From Pannonibacter sp051860505 (GTDB taxonomy: Bacteria > Pseudomonadota > Alphaproteobacteria > Rhizobiales > Stappiaceae): DNA of 64,000 bases. The notes beneath the pieces are model-generated. The model did no database searches. It was not told where the DNA came from and was given only the letters and a program-made list of their open reading frames with translations. Positions within the stretch are counted from its first letter, which is position 1. Each line of letters opens with the position of its first letter. The stretch lies in the NCBI RefSeq assembly GCF_051860505.1, contig NZ_JBHYDX010000008.1:103508-167507 (forward strand), given 5' to 3'. Positions 26,867 to 35,424 of the stretch are shown here, in pieces. Position numbers and translations under genes: made by a program.

Positions 26867-27928
26867 CTACGGCGCCGGGGCATCAGGTTGTCCGAAGGAT
26901 GCGGACCAGTCCGTCAGGAATCGCGCCCGCTTCATCCGGTCAAGATAGGTCAGGAGGCCGGGGCCGAGACGGATGGGAAACAGGGGTTTGCCGCGCAGGA
27001 AATCGACGACCCGTTCCGGCATGGAGACAGTATCAAGAGCCGTAATCGGCACCAGTCCGCCCGAGCGCGCAATTTCAGCTTGCCCTTCGCGCGACAGGAG
27101 GTAGGCGATGAAACGCTGGCCGAGTTCCGGGTTCTCCGCCTTGCGGGGGACAAAGGCGGTGCGGCTGAGGACCAGGGTATAGTCGTCCAAGAGGTAAAGG
27201 CCGATCCGCGGATCACGTGCAGCGATGTCGAGCGCATAGGAGCCAATGACGTTATAGCCATAGACGAGGCGTCCTTCCCCCAGGGCTTCGAGGATCAGGC
27301 TGCTGCAGCAATAGGTGAGCGCCTGCGCGCGGCCGAGCGTCTCGACCAGGCGGGGAAACTGGTAGCCCCGGCGGGTATCCTGTGTTGCGAAAAGATAGCC
27401 GACGCCCGAGACGGCCACGTCATAGGTTCCGACCCGCCGGTTATAAAAGGCAGGATCATCGCGGATCTGGCTGGCCAGTTCCAACCGGGTGCGCGGCAGG
27501 TCGCGTCCCTCGAAGGCCGGCTTGTTGTAGGCCATCACAACCGGTTCGAAGGTGAACCCCCAAAGCTCGTCCCGCCAGGAGGCCCATTCGGGCAGGGCGG
27601 CGGAATCTCGCGGACGAAACGCCCGGGCAAGGCCTCGGTTGACCAAGTCGACCTGGAGGTCCATGGCGGACGAAATGACAACATCCATTCCAGCACCGCC
27701 GTTGGCAAGAACGGCGCTGTGCAGCTCCGAGGTGTTGTATTCGGTGTAGACGACCTGAACTCCGGGGTTTGTTGCTTCGAACCTGGTAACTACGTTGCTG
27801 ATCGCCGACGTGTCGGTGGCACTGTGGATGTTCAGCTGCTGCGCCAGCGCAGCCGCGTTCAGGCCTGCGGTCAGAGTGAGGGCGAGGGCAGAGGCGAGGG
27901 CAGAGGCGAGGGTGAGGGCGCGCATCAT
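26867..27928 (-). CDS. ABC-type periplasmic substrate-binding protein linked to a TctE-like kinase
   Basis: 353 residues with signal peptide 1-29 (cut after ALAQ). It belongs to the iron/phosphoglycerate (SBP type 1, PgtC-like) group: FEATNPGVQVVYTEYNTSEL, WGFTFEPVVMAYNKPAF and GLVPITALDTV. Its ATG overlaps the kinase stop (ATGA), making it the third gene of tctD-tctE-SBP, with no permease or ATPase beside it. Such an arrangement recalls PgtC/PgtB, where a binding protein serves sensing, so I infer it presents a ligand to the kinase. A near-perfect GCGAGGGCAGAG-type tandem repeat encodes its signal peptide. Confidence 0.82.
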   Translation of the reverse strand: MMRALTLASALASALALTLTAGLNAAALAQQLNIHSATDTSAISNVVTRFEATNPGVQVVYTEYNTSELHSAVLANGGAGMDVVISSAMDLQVDLVNRGLARAFRPRDSAALPEWASWRDELWGFTFEPVVMAYNKPAFEGRDLPRTRLELASQIRDDPAFYNRRVGTYDVAVSGVGYLFATQDTRRGYQFPRLVETLGRAQALTYCCSSLILEALGEGRLVYGYNVIGSYALDIAARDPRIGLYLLDDYTLVLSRTAFVPRKAENPELGQRFIAYLLSREGQAEIARSGGLVPITALDTVSMPERVVDFLRGKPLFPIRLGPGLLTYLDRMKRARFLTDWSASFGQPDAPAP

Positions 27929-29367
27929 GCCGCAGCCACCCGGATGGGCATTGCGGGCAGGAGGAGCCGCGCCGAAAGCCCTCCTTCCGGCGAGACGTCG
28001 AGTTCAAACCGGCCGCCGTGCGCCTTAACCGAGGCCTCGACGATCGCCAGCCCGAGGCCGGAGCCGCCCCGTGAGCCGAGGCTGGAAAACCGCTGGCGTG
28101 CCCGGGTCCTGTCGGCTTCGGCGATGCCTGGACCATTGTCCTCGACACGAAGGTCGAGTGCTGTCTGCCCGCCCAGTTCACCCTGCGACAGGGCAATGCG
28201 CACCAGCGGTGCCGTACCGGCATGGCGCAGGGCGTTGTCGACCAGGTTGCGCATGGCTTCGCGCAAGCTGACCGGGTCACCGGCAACCATCAGGTCCTCC
28301 GCACCTGGGGTCACCTGGACCTCGAATTCCGGCTCTGCTGAAGAATCCGGGCTCCGGTTGACCTCTTCGATCAGGCCGCGTGCGATGTCGATCATGTCGA
28401 CCGCCTCCTGCGGGGCGGTGTCTGCCCGGTGGATGACCATGGCGTGGGTGAGAAGCTGGTTTGTCAACCGGATCGTCCGGCTGGCCTGGTCAGCCGCCTT
28501 CGCAACCCGCTTGCGCTGGGTCGCAGCATCGACAGTCTCGGACGCCAGTTCCAGTTGTCCGCGCAGGGCTGAAAGGGACGTCCGGATTTGGTGCGCCACG
28601 TCCGCGATGAAGGACTCGGCGTTGTCCTTGCTGGCATCAAGGCGCCGCATGAACCCGTTGATCGCAGCGATCAGGCCCGCGATCTCGCGCGGCGGCTGGG
28701 CGCGCAGCGGCGCAAGGTTTGCCGGGTCGCGGCCCTGGATATCGGCCTCGATTCCGGCGAGGGGGCGCATTGCCAGATGGATGGCGGACTGCACGCAGAC
28801 CAGGCCGATCAGGGCCAGCACGGCAAGCATTGCCATGCCCCTGAAGAACAGGTCACGCTGCATCACATCGCGCGCGCCTCGGGTCTGGCCGACCTGGACG
28901 GCAACCTCGACCGGGCCGGTGATGCCTGGCACCGACAACTGGCGACGGACGAAACGGACGGCTTCGCCCGTGTGCGGCGCATCGAAGAACTGTCTGTCGG
29001 CCACGGGAAGCGAGGCGCGCGGACCCAGGCCCGGCGGGGCAGGCAGATCGGTATTCCCGGTGAGCACCGTGCCGTCCGCCGTCGACACTTGGTAAAAGGC
29101 ACGGTCGCCCTCGACGAGGGCGAGAATTTCGAGGGCGGAATTGGGAATGTCGACCTGAATGCCGGAGGGCGTTGCGGTGACGCTTTCCAGAATGGCGATG
29201 GCGGCCCCGTCCAGCATCAGGTCGAAGGTGGTATCGGCGGCGTCGCGGGCATAGTTCCACAACCCGAAGGCCAGCGCCGCCATGATGACCGTGAACCCGG
29301 CGAGCATGGCTGCCATCAGCCGCCGCCGCAGGGAATACGGCCGGTCGGGTATCCTAGTCGCGAACAT
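27925..29367 (-). CDS. tctE: Sensor histidine kinase, TctE family
   Basis: 480 residues from ATG 29367, overlapping tctD by 14 bp. One helix at about 17-38, a periplasmic domain to about 172, and a second helix (about 175-198) are followed by a linker, the HisKA box with H259 (ADVAHQIRTSLSALRG) and an ATPase domain with NLVDNALRHAG, VEDNGPGIAEAD and GGSGLGLAIVEA. The H-box has Ser where TctE usually has Pro (RTS rather than RTP). It should control the divergent tctCBA operon. Confidence 0.9.
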   Translation of the reverse strand: MFATRIPDRPYSLRRRLMAAMLAGFTVIMAALAFGLWNYARDAADTTFDLMLDGAAIAILESVTATPSGIQVDIPNSALEILALVEGDRAFYQVSTADGTVLTGNTDLPAPPGLGPRASLPVADRQFFDAPHTGEAVRFVRRQLSVPGITGPVEVAVQVGQTRGARDVMQRDLFFRGMAMLAVLALIGLVCVQSAIHLAMRPLAGIEADIQGRDPANLAPLRAQPPREIAGLIAAINGFMRRLDASKDNAESFIADVAHQIRTSLSALRGQLELASETVDAATQRKRVAKAADQASRTIRLTNQLLTHAMVIHRADTAPQEAVDMIDIARGLIEEVNRSPDSSAEPEFEVQVTPGAEDLMVAGDPVSLREAMRNLVDNALRHAGTAPLVRIALSQGELGGQTALDLRVEDNGPGIAEADRTRARQRFSSLGSRGGSGLGLAIVEASVKAHGGRFELDVSPEGGLSARLLLPAMPIRVAAA

Positions 29368-30022
29368 CGGCAATATATCCCAGACCGCGAATTGTCCGAA
29401 GGCGCAGCGGTGATCCCTCCAGCTTGCGGCGCAACCGCACCACCGCCTGCTCGACAGCATTCAGGGTCGGGGTCTCTTCAAAGGTGTAGAGCCGGTCGGC
29501 GACTTCCTCCTTCGACAGCACCCGGCCCAGGCTGCCGAGGAACGCCTCCAGCAGCTGCACGTCACGGGACCGCAGTTGCAGGTCCACACCGTTCAAGGTC
29601 GCGCATTTCGCTGCACGGTCATAGACCAGCCCGCCGGCGATGAACTGGTTCGCTGCCTGACCCGAACGCCGGCGCACCAATGCCCTCGCGCGGGCCGCCA
29701 GTTCCCGAAAATCGATGGGCTTCACAACATAGTCGTCGGCGCCAAGGTCCAGTCCGGAAATACGGTCGTCGATCTCGGAACGGGCGGTCAGGATCAGAAC
29801 CGGCGTCCGGTCGCCGCGCGCGCGCAACCGGCGCAGGACTTCCGTGCCCTGCAGGCCGGGCAGGTTGATGTCGAGAATGAGCAGGTCGAAATGACTGTGT
29901 ACGAGCAAGGCGTCGGCCATCGCGCCATCTGCCTCCCGGTCGATGGCGTGCCCTTCGGCCAGGAAACGGTCCATGACCATTTCCGCCAACTCGTCATTGT
30001 CCTCGATCAGGAGCATGCGCAT
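29354..30022 (-). CDS. tctD: OmpR-family response regulator, TctD type
   Basis: 222 residues. The receiver has the acidic pair E7/D8, phospho-acceptor D51 (LLILDINLP) and K near 101 (VVKPIDF). A winged helix with the typical end RTIRGLGYIADV follows. It is the first gene of the minus-strand unit and faces tctC across 213 bp that hold evenly spaced repeats, its probable binding sites. Confidence 0.93.
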   Translation of the reverse strand: MRMLLIEDNDELAEMVMDRFLAEGHAIDREADGAMADALLVHSHFDLLILDINLPGLQGTEVLRRLRARGDRTPVLILTARSEIDDRISGLDLGADDYVVKPIDFRELAARARALVRRRSGQAANQFIAGGLVYDRAAKCATLNGVDLQLRSRDVQLLEAFLGSLGRVLSKEEVADRLYTFEETPTLNAVEQAVVRLRRKLEGSPLRLRTIRGLGYIADVRD

Positions 30023-30072
30023 GGCCGGAGTATGCCATCTCGCCGATGCTTTGCCAGCCGGAAACCACCCGT

Positions 30073-30120
30073 TTCAGGCCCATGTCAGCGTCGCGTCAGT
30101 TTCGCGTCAAGCCACGGTCA
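30073..30120. promoter_or_regulatory. Phased GTCA direct repeats, probable TctD-binding region
   Basis: GTCA occurs at 30084, 30095, 30106 and 30117, each exactly 11 bp apart, with TTCA in phase at 30073. A further GTCA at 30126 is out of phase. OmpR-family regulators bind tandem direct repeats spaced by about one helical turn, and this array lies between divergent tctD and tctC. Confidence 0.6.
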
Positions 30121-30235
30121 GTCCCGTCAGTTAGGCACAGAGGTGGAGGAGAACAGGCTGTTGCACCCCAGGTCACCGAACGTGGCTCTGGATGGGCGCT
30201 GCTGCTCTTGCCAACGACAAACGGGAGGAAACCAG

Positions 30236-31204
30236 ATGAAGATCACACAACTCTTTGTGGCGACGGTCGCGCTCGTCGGCATGTCCGGATTTGCCGCGAT
30301 GGCCGACATCACGCGGCCCGAGTGCATTGCTCCTGCCAACCCGGGCGGCGGCTTCGACCTCACCTGCCGCGTGGCGCAGGCTGGGCTTGCCGAACAGTTC
30401 AAGGAACCGATGCAGGTCACTTTCATGCCCGGCGGGATCGGCGCGGTGGCCTATAACCTGTTCAACACCACCCGGACCGATGACGGCAATGCGATCGTCG
30501 CCTTCTCGTCTGGTTCTCTGCTGAACATCGCCACCGGAAAATACGGTGCCTGGACGGAGAATGACGTGCGCTGGCTGGCGTCTGCCGGCACGGATTACGG
30601 TGCGGTCGTGGTCAAGGCCGACAGCCCGTTCCAGACGCTCGAAGACGTCGTATTGGCTGTCACAACCGACCCGACGAGTATTGTCTTCGGGGCCGGTGGA
30701 TCGGTCGGGTCGCAGGACTGGATGAAGGCCGCAATCCTTCTGAAGGCCGTGGGCGCTGATCCGCGCGCCATGCGCTATGTCGCCTTTGATGGTGGTGGCG
30801 AGTCCATCGCGGCGCTTCTGGGTGGTTCCATCCAGGTCTATACCGGCGACGTTGCCGAGCAGGCCGCCCATATCGGGGCCGGCACCATGCGCGTTCTGGC
30901 CACCTTGGCGCCGGAGCGCCTGGGCGCACCCTATGACAGCTTCCCGACGGCCCGCGAGCAGGGCTATGACGTAGTCTGGCCGATTGTGCGCGGCTATTAC
31001 CTTGGCAAGAACGTATCGGACGCGGACTATGATGCCTGGGTTGCGGCTTTCAACGCTGCCTATGCGACCGAGGCCTTCGCCAAGAACCAGGCCGAAAAGG
31101 GCCTTCTGCCCTACAACAAGGCGGGGGCGGAATTTGCCGCCGAGATGAAGACGGGTGTCGAGAGCATGCGTCTCATCGCACGTGAAACCGGTCTGATCCA
31201 GTAA
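30236..31204 (+). CDS. tctC: Tripartite tricarboxylate transporter substrate-binding protein
   Basis: 322 residues from ATG 30236 (GGGAGGAA upstream). Signal peptide 1-23. The mature start ITRPECIAPANPGGGFDLTCR carries the TctC ligand-binding PGGGFD loop, and VFGAGGSVGSQDW is the second carboxylate loop. It captures a carboxylate in the periplasm and delivers it to TctAB. Substrate cannot be read; TctC paralogues bind citrate and many other acids. Confidence 0.94.
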   Translation: MKITQLFVATVALVGMSGFAAMADITRPECIAPANPGGGFDLTCRVAQAGLAEQFKEPMQVTFMPGGIGAVAYNLFNTTRTDDGNAIVAFSSGSLLNIATGKYGAWTENDVRWLASAGTDYGAVVVKADSPFQTLEDVVLAVTTDPTSIVFGAGGSVGSQDWMKAAILLKAVGADPRAMRYVAFDGGGESIAALLGGSIQVYTGDVAEQAAHIGAGTMRVLATLAPERLGAPYDSFPTAREQGYDVVWPIVRGYYLGKNVSDADYDAWVAAFNAAYATEAFAKNQAEKGLLPYNKAGAEFAAEMKTGVESMRLIARETGLIQ

Positions 31205-31274
31205 TCGTCCTTCTCGTCCGGACCGGGTGGCTGCCTGCCGCCCGGTCCTCGTCGTCTCGCGCAAGGAGGGCGCC

Positions 31275-31715
31275 ATGGCCGACCGCATTTTTGCCGGAGT
31301 GCTGCTGCTCGTCGCACTCGGCTATACCTACATCGCCTTCACCGTCATCAAGGCACCATTCCAGTATGACCCGGTCGGGCCGGAAGGCTGGCCCCGGCTG
31401 CTGGGTCTTGTGGCGATCATCTGCGCCGGCTTCATTGTCATCCGGCCGGAAATTCCCAATCTGAACCTGACCCGCGCCACGCTGCTCCGTCTGGCGGTGC
31501 TGGTGGCGTTGCTCTTCGGCTACGCCGCTGCCTATGAACCGGTGGGCTTCATCCTGTCCACCTGGGCGTTCTGCACGGTGCTCAGCCTGTTCCTGGGCGC
31601 GACCCCGAGCAGAGCCGTGGTGTTCGGCGCGGCATCCGGCATTCTCGGATATGCGATGTGCACGGTGCTCCTGAACCTGAACCTGCCTGCGGGCATTTTG
31701 AAACCCTGGCTCTGA
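31275..31715 (+). CDS. tctB: Tripartite tricarboxylate transporter small membrane subunit
   Basis: 146 residues from ATG 31275 (AAGGAGG upstream). Four hydrophobic helices. The pattern FQYDPVGPEGWPRLLGL near 32-48 is typical of TctB. It lies between tctC and tctA, 10 bp from tctA. Confidence 0.92.
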   Translation: MADRIFAGVLLLVALGYTYIAFTVIKAPFQYDPVGPEGWPRLLGLVAIICAGFIVIRPEIPNLNLTRATLLRLAVLVALLFGYAAAYEPVGFILSTWAFCTVLSLFLGATPSRAVVFGAASGILGYAMCTVLLNLNLPAGILKPWL

Positions 31716-31725
31716 GGGCATACCG

Positions 31726-33231
31726 ATGGACGCCATCCTTACCGGACTTGGGCAGGGCTTTGCCGTTGCGCTTGACCCTTTCAACCTGTTCCTCGTTCTG
31801 ATCGGCTGCTTTGCCGGCACACTGATCGGCGCGCTGCCCGGCCTCGGGCCGATCAACGGCGTGGCGATCCTGCTGCCCATTGCCTACAGTCTGAAACTCC
31901 CGCCTGAATCTGCGCTGATCCTGCTGGCGGGCGTCTATTATGGCGCCGAGTTTGGCGGGCGGATCAGTTCGATCCTCCTGAATGTGCCCGGCGATGCCAG
32001 CGCGGTGATGACCACGCTGGACGGCAACCCGATGGCCCGGCGTGGCGAGGCCGGACGCGCGCTCTCGCTCTCGGCGGTGGCCTCGTTCATCGGTGGCACC
32101 TTTGCCGTGGTGATGATGACGTTGTTCGGCCCGCTGATGGCCTCCTATGCGGTCACCTTCTCGCCGTCCGACTATGTTGCGCTGATGGTCTTTGCCTTTG
32201 CCTGTCTTGCCTCGCTGGTTGGCTCGAACCCGGTCAAGACGCTTCTTGGGGCGGTGATCGGGCTGATGCTGGCTTCGGTCGGGATTGATGCCAACACCGG
32301 GGTGGTTCGCTTCACCTTCGGGGTGCCTGACCTTCTGGCTGGTATCGACTTTCTGGTCATCGTGATCGGCTTCTTCGGGATGGCGGAGTTGATCAGCCTG
32401 GTCGAACAGCAGTTCTCGGGCAAGCTTAAGGCGCTGAAGATCGACAAGACCTTCGTCAGCTTCCGCGACATGATGGACGTGAAGTGGACGATCTTGCGGT
32501 CTTCCATCATCGGCTTCTTTGTCGGTGTTCTGCCGGGCACGGGCGCATCTGTTGCTTCAGCGGTCGCCTATGGCACCGAAAAGCGCATCAATGGCGCCAA
32601 AGGCACGTTTGGTGACGGCGATATCCGCGGCCTTGCCGCCCCCGAAAGCGCCAACAACGCCAGTGCGGGGGGCGCGATGGTGCCGATGCTGACCCTGGGC
32701 ATTCCCGGGTCCGGCACCACGGCGATCCTGCTTGGCGCGCTCATGCTGTTCTCGGTCACGCCGGGACCGATGATGTTCCAGACCCGCCCCGAGATCGCCT
32801 GGGGCCTGATCGCCAGCATGTATATCGGCAACATTGCCCTGCTGGTCATCAACCTGCCGCTGGTGGGCCTGTTTGCCCGCATGTTGACCATACCGCAGCA
32901 ATACCTGTCGCCGCTCATCGCCGTGATGGCCTTCATCGGGGTCTATTCGGTGGTGTCGAACCCGCATGATCTCTTCATGATCACAGCCCTCGGGGTGTTT
33001 GGCTGGATCCTTCGCAAGCTCGACTTCAGCATAGCGCCGATCATCCTCGGTTTCGTGCTGGGCCGCCTGTTCGAGGACAACCTGCGCCGCGCGTTGTCGA
33101 TCTCGGGCGGAGACTGGGGCATCCTGTTCCAGTCGGTGAATTCGGTCATGCTCTATGCTCTTGCGGCGGGCATGGTGATCCTGCCGATCTGGCTGTCCCG
33201 GCGGCGCCGGGCGGTTGTGAACGACGAGTAG
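31726..33231 (+). CDS. tctA: Tripartite tricarboxylate transporter large membrane subunit
   Basis: 501 residues, the usual TctA length, with about 12 membrane segments. Diagnostic motifs are GALPGLGPINGVAILLP near 33-49, YYGAEFGGRISSILLNVPGD (about 70-89), GTGASVASAVAYGTEKR and SGTTAILLGALM. It forms the sodium- or proton-coupled channel. Confidence 0.96.
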   Translation: MDAILTGLGQGFAVALDPFNLFLVLIGCFAGTLIGALPGLGPINGVAILLPIAYSLKLPPESALILLAGVYYGAEFGGRISSILLNVPGDASAVMTTLDGNPMARRGEAGRALSLSAVASFIGGTFAVVMMTLFGPLMASYAVTFSPSDYVALMVFAFACLASLVGSNPVKTLLGAVIGLMLASVGIDANTGVVRFTFGVPDLLAGIDFLVIVIGFFGMAELISLVEQQFSGKLKALKIDKTFVSFRDMMDVKWTILRSSIIGFFVGVLPGTGASVASAVAYGTEKRINGAKGTFGDGDIRGLAAPESANNASAGGAMVPMLTLGIPGSGTTAILLGALMLFSVTPGPMMFQTRPEIAWGLIASMYIGNIALLVINLPLVGLFARMLTIPQQYLSPLIAVMAFIGVYSVVSNPHDLFMITALGVFGWILRKLDFSIAPIILGFVLGRLFEDNLRRALSISGGDWGILFQSVNSVMLYALAAGMVILPIWLSRRRRAVVNDE

Positions 33232-33240
33232 GGCCCGACG

Positions 33241-34266
33241 GTGAACGTCCGTGGACTATCGGTTGCCCTTGGCATCGGCTTTCCCGCTGCGGCGCTTCTC
33301 GCCGTGGCGGGAGTGCCGGCCGGCGCGTTGCTCGGTGCCACGGCGGCGGTGGCTGCAGCAGCGTTTGCCGGACTGGGTCCAGTGGTGCCCGACCCCTTGC
33401 GCAACCTGGCCTTCGGCATCATCGGGCTGTCGCTTGGGGCCGGCATCTCCAGTGACATCATGGATGATATCGCGCGTTGGCCGGTCAGCCTGCTCGGGCT
33501 GGCGTTGACAATCGTGCTGACCATGGCTTTGACCGGGCGCCTCCTGGTGCGCCGGTTTGGCTTTCAGCCCGATACCGCGGCTCTGTCGGTGTCGCCGGGA
33601 GCCCTGTCTTACGCGGTGGTGCTGGCGGGGCAGGGACGTGGCGACTTGCGCTCGGTCGTGGTCCTGCAAAGCATGCGGCTGCTTCTAGTGACCTTGTGCC
33701 TGCCACCGGCCATCGCCGCGCTGGCCGGCGTGCCCGCATCCGGTCCAGGCGCCGCCGGTGGGGCAGGGCCGCTCGCCCTGCTGCCGACATTGGTGCTCAT
33801 TCTGGCCGGCATGGCCTGCGGCTGGGCGCTCGAGAGGGCAGGTAGCCCGGCAGCCTATCTTCTGGCGGGGCTGGCGGTCAGCGGGCTGGCCCATGCCCTC
33901 GGCTGGGTACAGGGGTTCTTGCCCGGCCCGGTTGTCTTCTTCGGCTTCGTTGTCACCGGTGCGGTGATCGGCAGCCGGTTCACCCGGATCGCACGGTCAG
34001 ACCTGAAGGTCCTTGCGGCAGCGGGCCTGGCGGTGACGACCGTGTCGGTGGCCCTGTCAGCGCTCGGGGCACTGTGCGTGGCCTGGCTGACCGGCCTCGC
34101 GTTTCCTGTGGTTTGGGTCGCTTTTGCTCCGGGCGGGGTCGAGGGCATGGCGGCCATCGGACTTGCACTTGGCTATGATCCGGCATTTATCGCCACGCAT
34201 CACATCTTCCGCATCATCGCGGTGATTGCCCTTCTGCCGCTGGCCTTGCGCCTGGCTGGACGCTGA
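33241..34266 (+). CDS. AbrB-family membrane protein linked to the TTT transporter
   Basis: 341 residues from GTG 33241, 9 bp after tctA. About ten helices in two repeats, each with an SPGALSYAVVLA- or APGGVEGMAAIGLALG-type glycine-rich half-helix, the mark of the AbrB (ammonia monooxygenase-like) transporter family. This family is often encoded with TctA-type transporters. It may be an accessory or independent exporter; its function is not established. Despite the name it is unrelated to the B. subtilis DNA-binding AbrB. Confidence 0.82.
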   Translation: MNVRGLSVALGIGFPAAALLAVAGVPAGALLGATAAVAAAAFAGLGPVVPDPLRNLAFGIIGLSLGAGISSDIMDDIARWPVSLLGLALTIVLTMALTGRLLVRRFGFQPDTAALSVSPGALSYAVVLAGQGRGDLRSVVVLQSMRLLLVTLCLPPAIAALAGVPASGPGAAGGAGPLALLPTLVLILAGMACGWALERAGSPAAYLLAGLAVSGLAHALGWVQGFLPGPVVFFGFVVTGAVIGSRFTRIARSDLKVLAAAGLAVTTVSVALSALGALCVAWLTGLAFPVVWVAFAPGGVEGMAAIGLALGYDPAFIATHHIFRIIAVIALLPLALRLAGR

Positions 34267-34904
34267 TCAACACGACGTAGGCCTGACAGCGCGCCACTTC
34301 ATCTCGCGATAACGCTCTGGGATCTGCTATTTTGCCGGCGTCCGACTGCTTTGGTGACAAGCTTCAATATCCGTTGATTATTCAGTCGTTTGTTATCCAC
34401 AGTTAATCTTCGTTGTTAGCCGCTTCATGTGCGCTCTGACCTTGCGGCAGCTCGGCTCCTGCGAAGCGTAGAGTTTGATTCTCTGGAGTGTCTCGTTTCG
34501 CGTAGGGCCTTCGAAGCCATTCTCATGGCCACTAAAGACACTTCGGTTTGTCTGCGCTCCGGCGGCTGCCGAGCGGATCAGGGGACCAGCCAGGGCAGGC
34601 GCGCGCAACCGCAGCAGGAACCGGCGGGATCGGTGGCGTGCCGACGCCGGTCAATCATCGAAACATGCAACAAAGGACCCGGCCTCCGAGCGTTGCGGCC
34701 TTAAAAGCCACGCATCTGGCAACCGGAACAAGCCGAAGAAGGCGGTGCCCTGGCCTTGGCAGGCGATACAAGAGTGGATCATGCAAGCCGAAGCCAGCGG
34801 GAGACCACGACGCAATCAGCGACCAAGATTACAGCTTAGACGAAGACCTGACTTCTACGTCGTTTGGTCGGAAATGAGAGCGGCGGGCTGCTTTATCATG
34901 CGTG
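34267..34904. other. Gene-poor intergenic region after the tct operon
   Basis: About 640 bp. Several short reading frames occur on both strands, but they are Arg/Pro-rich, overlap each other and look like shadows. The first 170 bp is AT-richer than its surroundings and contains one perfect DnaA-box match (TTATCCACA at 34393-34401). I see no RNA gene signature except the hairpin that follows at 34905. Confidence 0.5.
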
Positions 34905-34948
34905 AAAGCCTGCCATCGCGGCGGGGACGCGCGAAACGGCAGGCTTTT
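34905..34948. terminator. Hairpin terminator, possibly bidirectional
   Basis: AAAGCCTGCC pairs with GGCAGGCTTT over 10 bp, followed by TTGG on the plus strand. It has a 23-nt loop that can itself pair partly (CGCG). It could end a transcript from the left or the convergent 83-aa gene. Confidence 0.6.
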
Positions 34949-34960
34949 GGCTGTGGTTGA

Positions 34961-35212
34961 TCAGTTCGCGGTCATGTCCTGCACCCGATCGACGGGCGTG
35001 AACTTCGACTTGATGGCCGCGTTGATTTCCTCGGATTCCTCGTCGAGGGCCTTCAGGGCCAGGCTGAGCAGATAGGCGCAGAAGGCGCGGCCATCCTTTT
35101 CCGCCTCGCGGCGCGTGAAATAGATCATGCGCTTCAGCGACTCATTCGTGAGGTCGCTGTCATGGCCCGCGACTGCGTTCGGGCTCTGGGTGATATCGGC
35201 AGCTTTCGACAT
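34961..35212 (-). CDS. Small hypothetical protein
   Basis: 83 residues, acidic and helical (LTNESLKRMIYFTRREAEKD, then LLSLALKALDEESEEINAAI). No signal peptide, no family recognised. It is divergent from the BTAD regulator gene and could belong to the same island. It ends 12 bp from the hairpin at 34905-34948. Confidence 0.6.
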   Translation of the reverse strand: MSKAADITQSPNAVAGHDSDLTNESLKRMIYFTRREAEKDGRAFCAYLLSLALKALDEESEEINAAIKSKFTPVDRVQDMTAN

Positions 35213-35424
35213 CTGGATCCTACCGTTCTACTACTGGGCCTCACTGGACCGGTCGGCGCGTGCCCGATCGGGCCGGCCATCTGCATCCTGCGGCGCGATC
35301 ATCCGTTCGCAGCGTGAAACTTGCGTGATACGGTGACAGGACGCGGGCCTGAGTCAAGCTGGCACCGCGCGATCCGGAGGCTGACGGTCATCCGGGATAA
35401 TGGGGCCTCAGCGACACATTGACG

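Noticed and set aside
30127..30235. Leaderless or small gene between the TctD boxes and tctC
   Set aside because: No SD-supported start; the region is best explained as promoter and 5' leader of tctC.
34475..34960. 161-aa frame between the tct operon and the island
   Set aside because: Arg/Pro-rich, no SD, and overlapping frames are equally long. It also ends inside the terminator hairpin.
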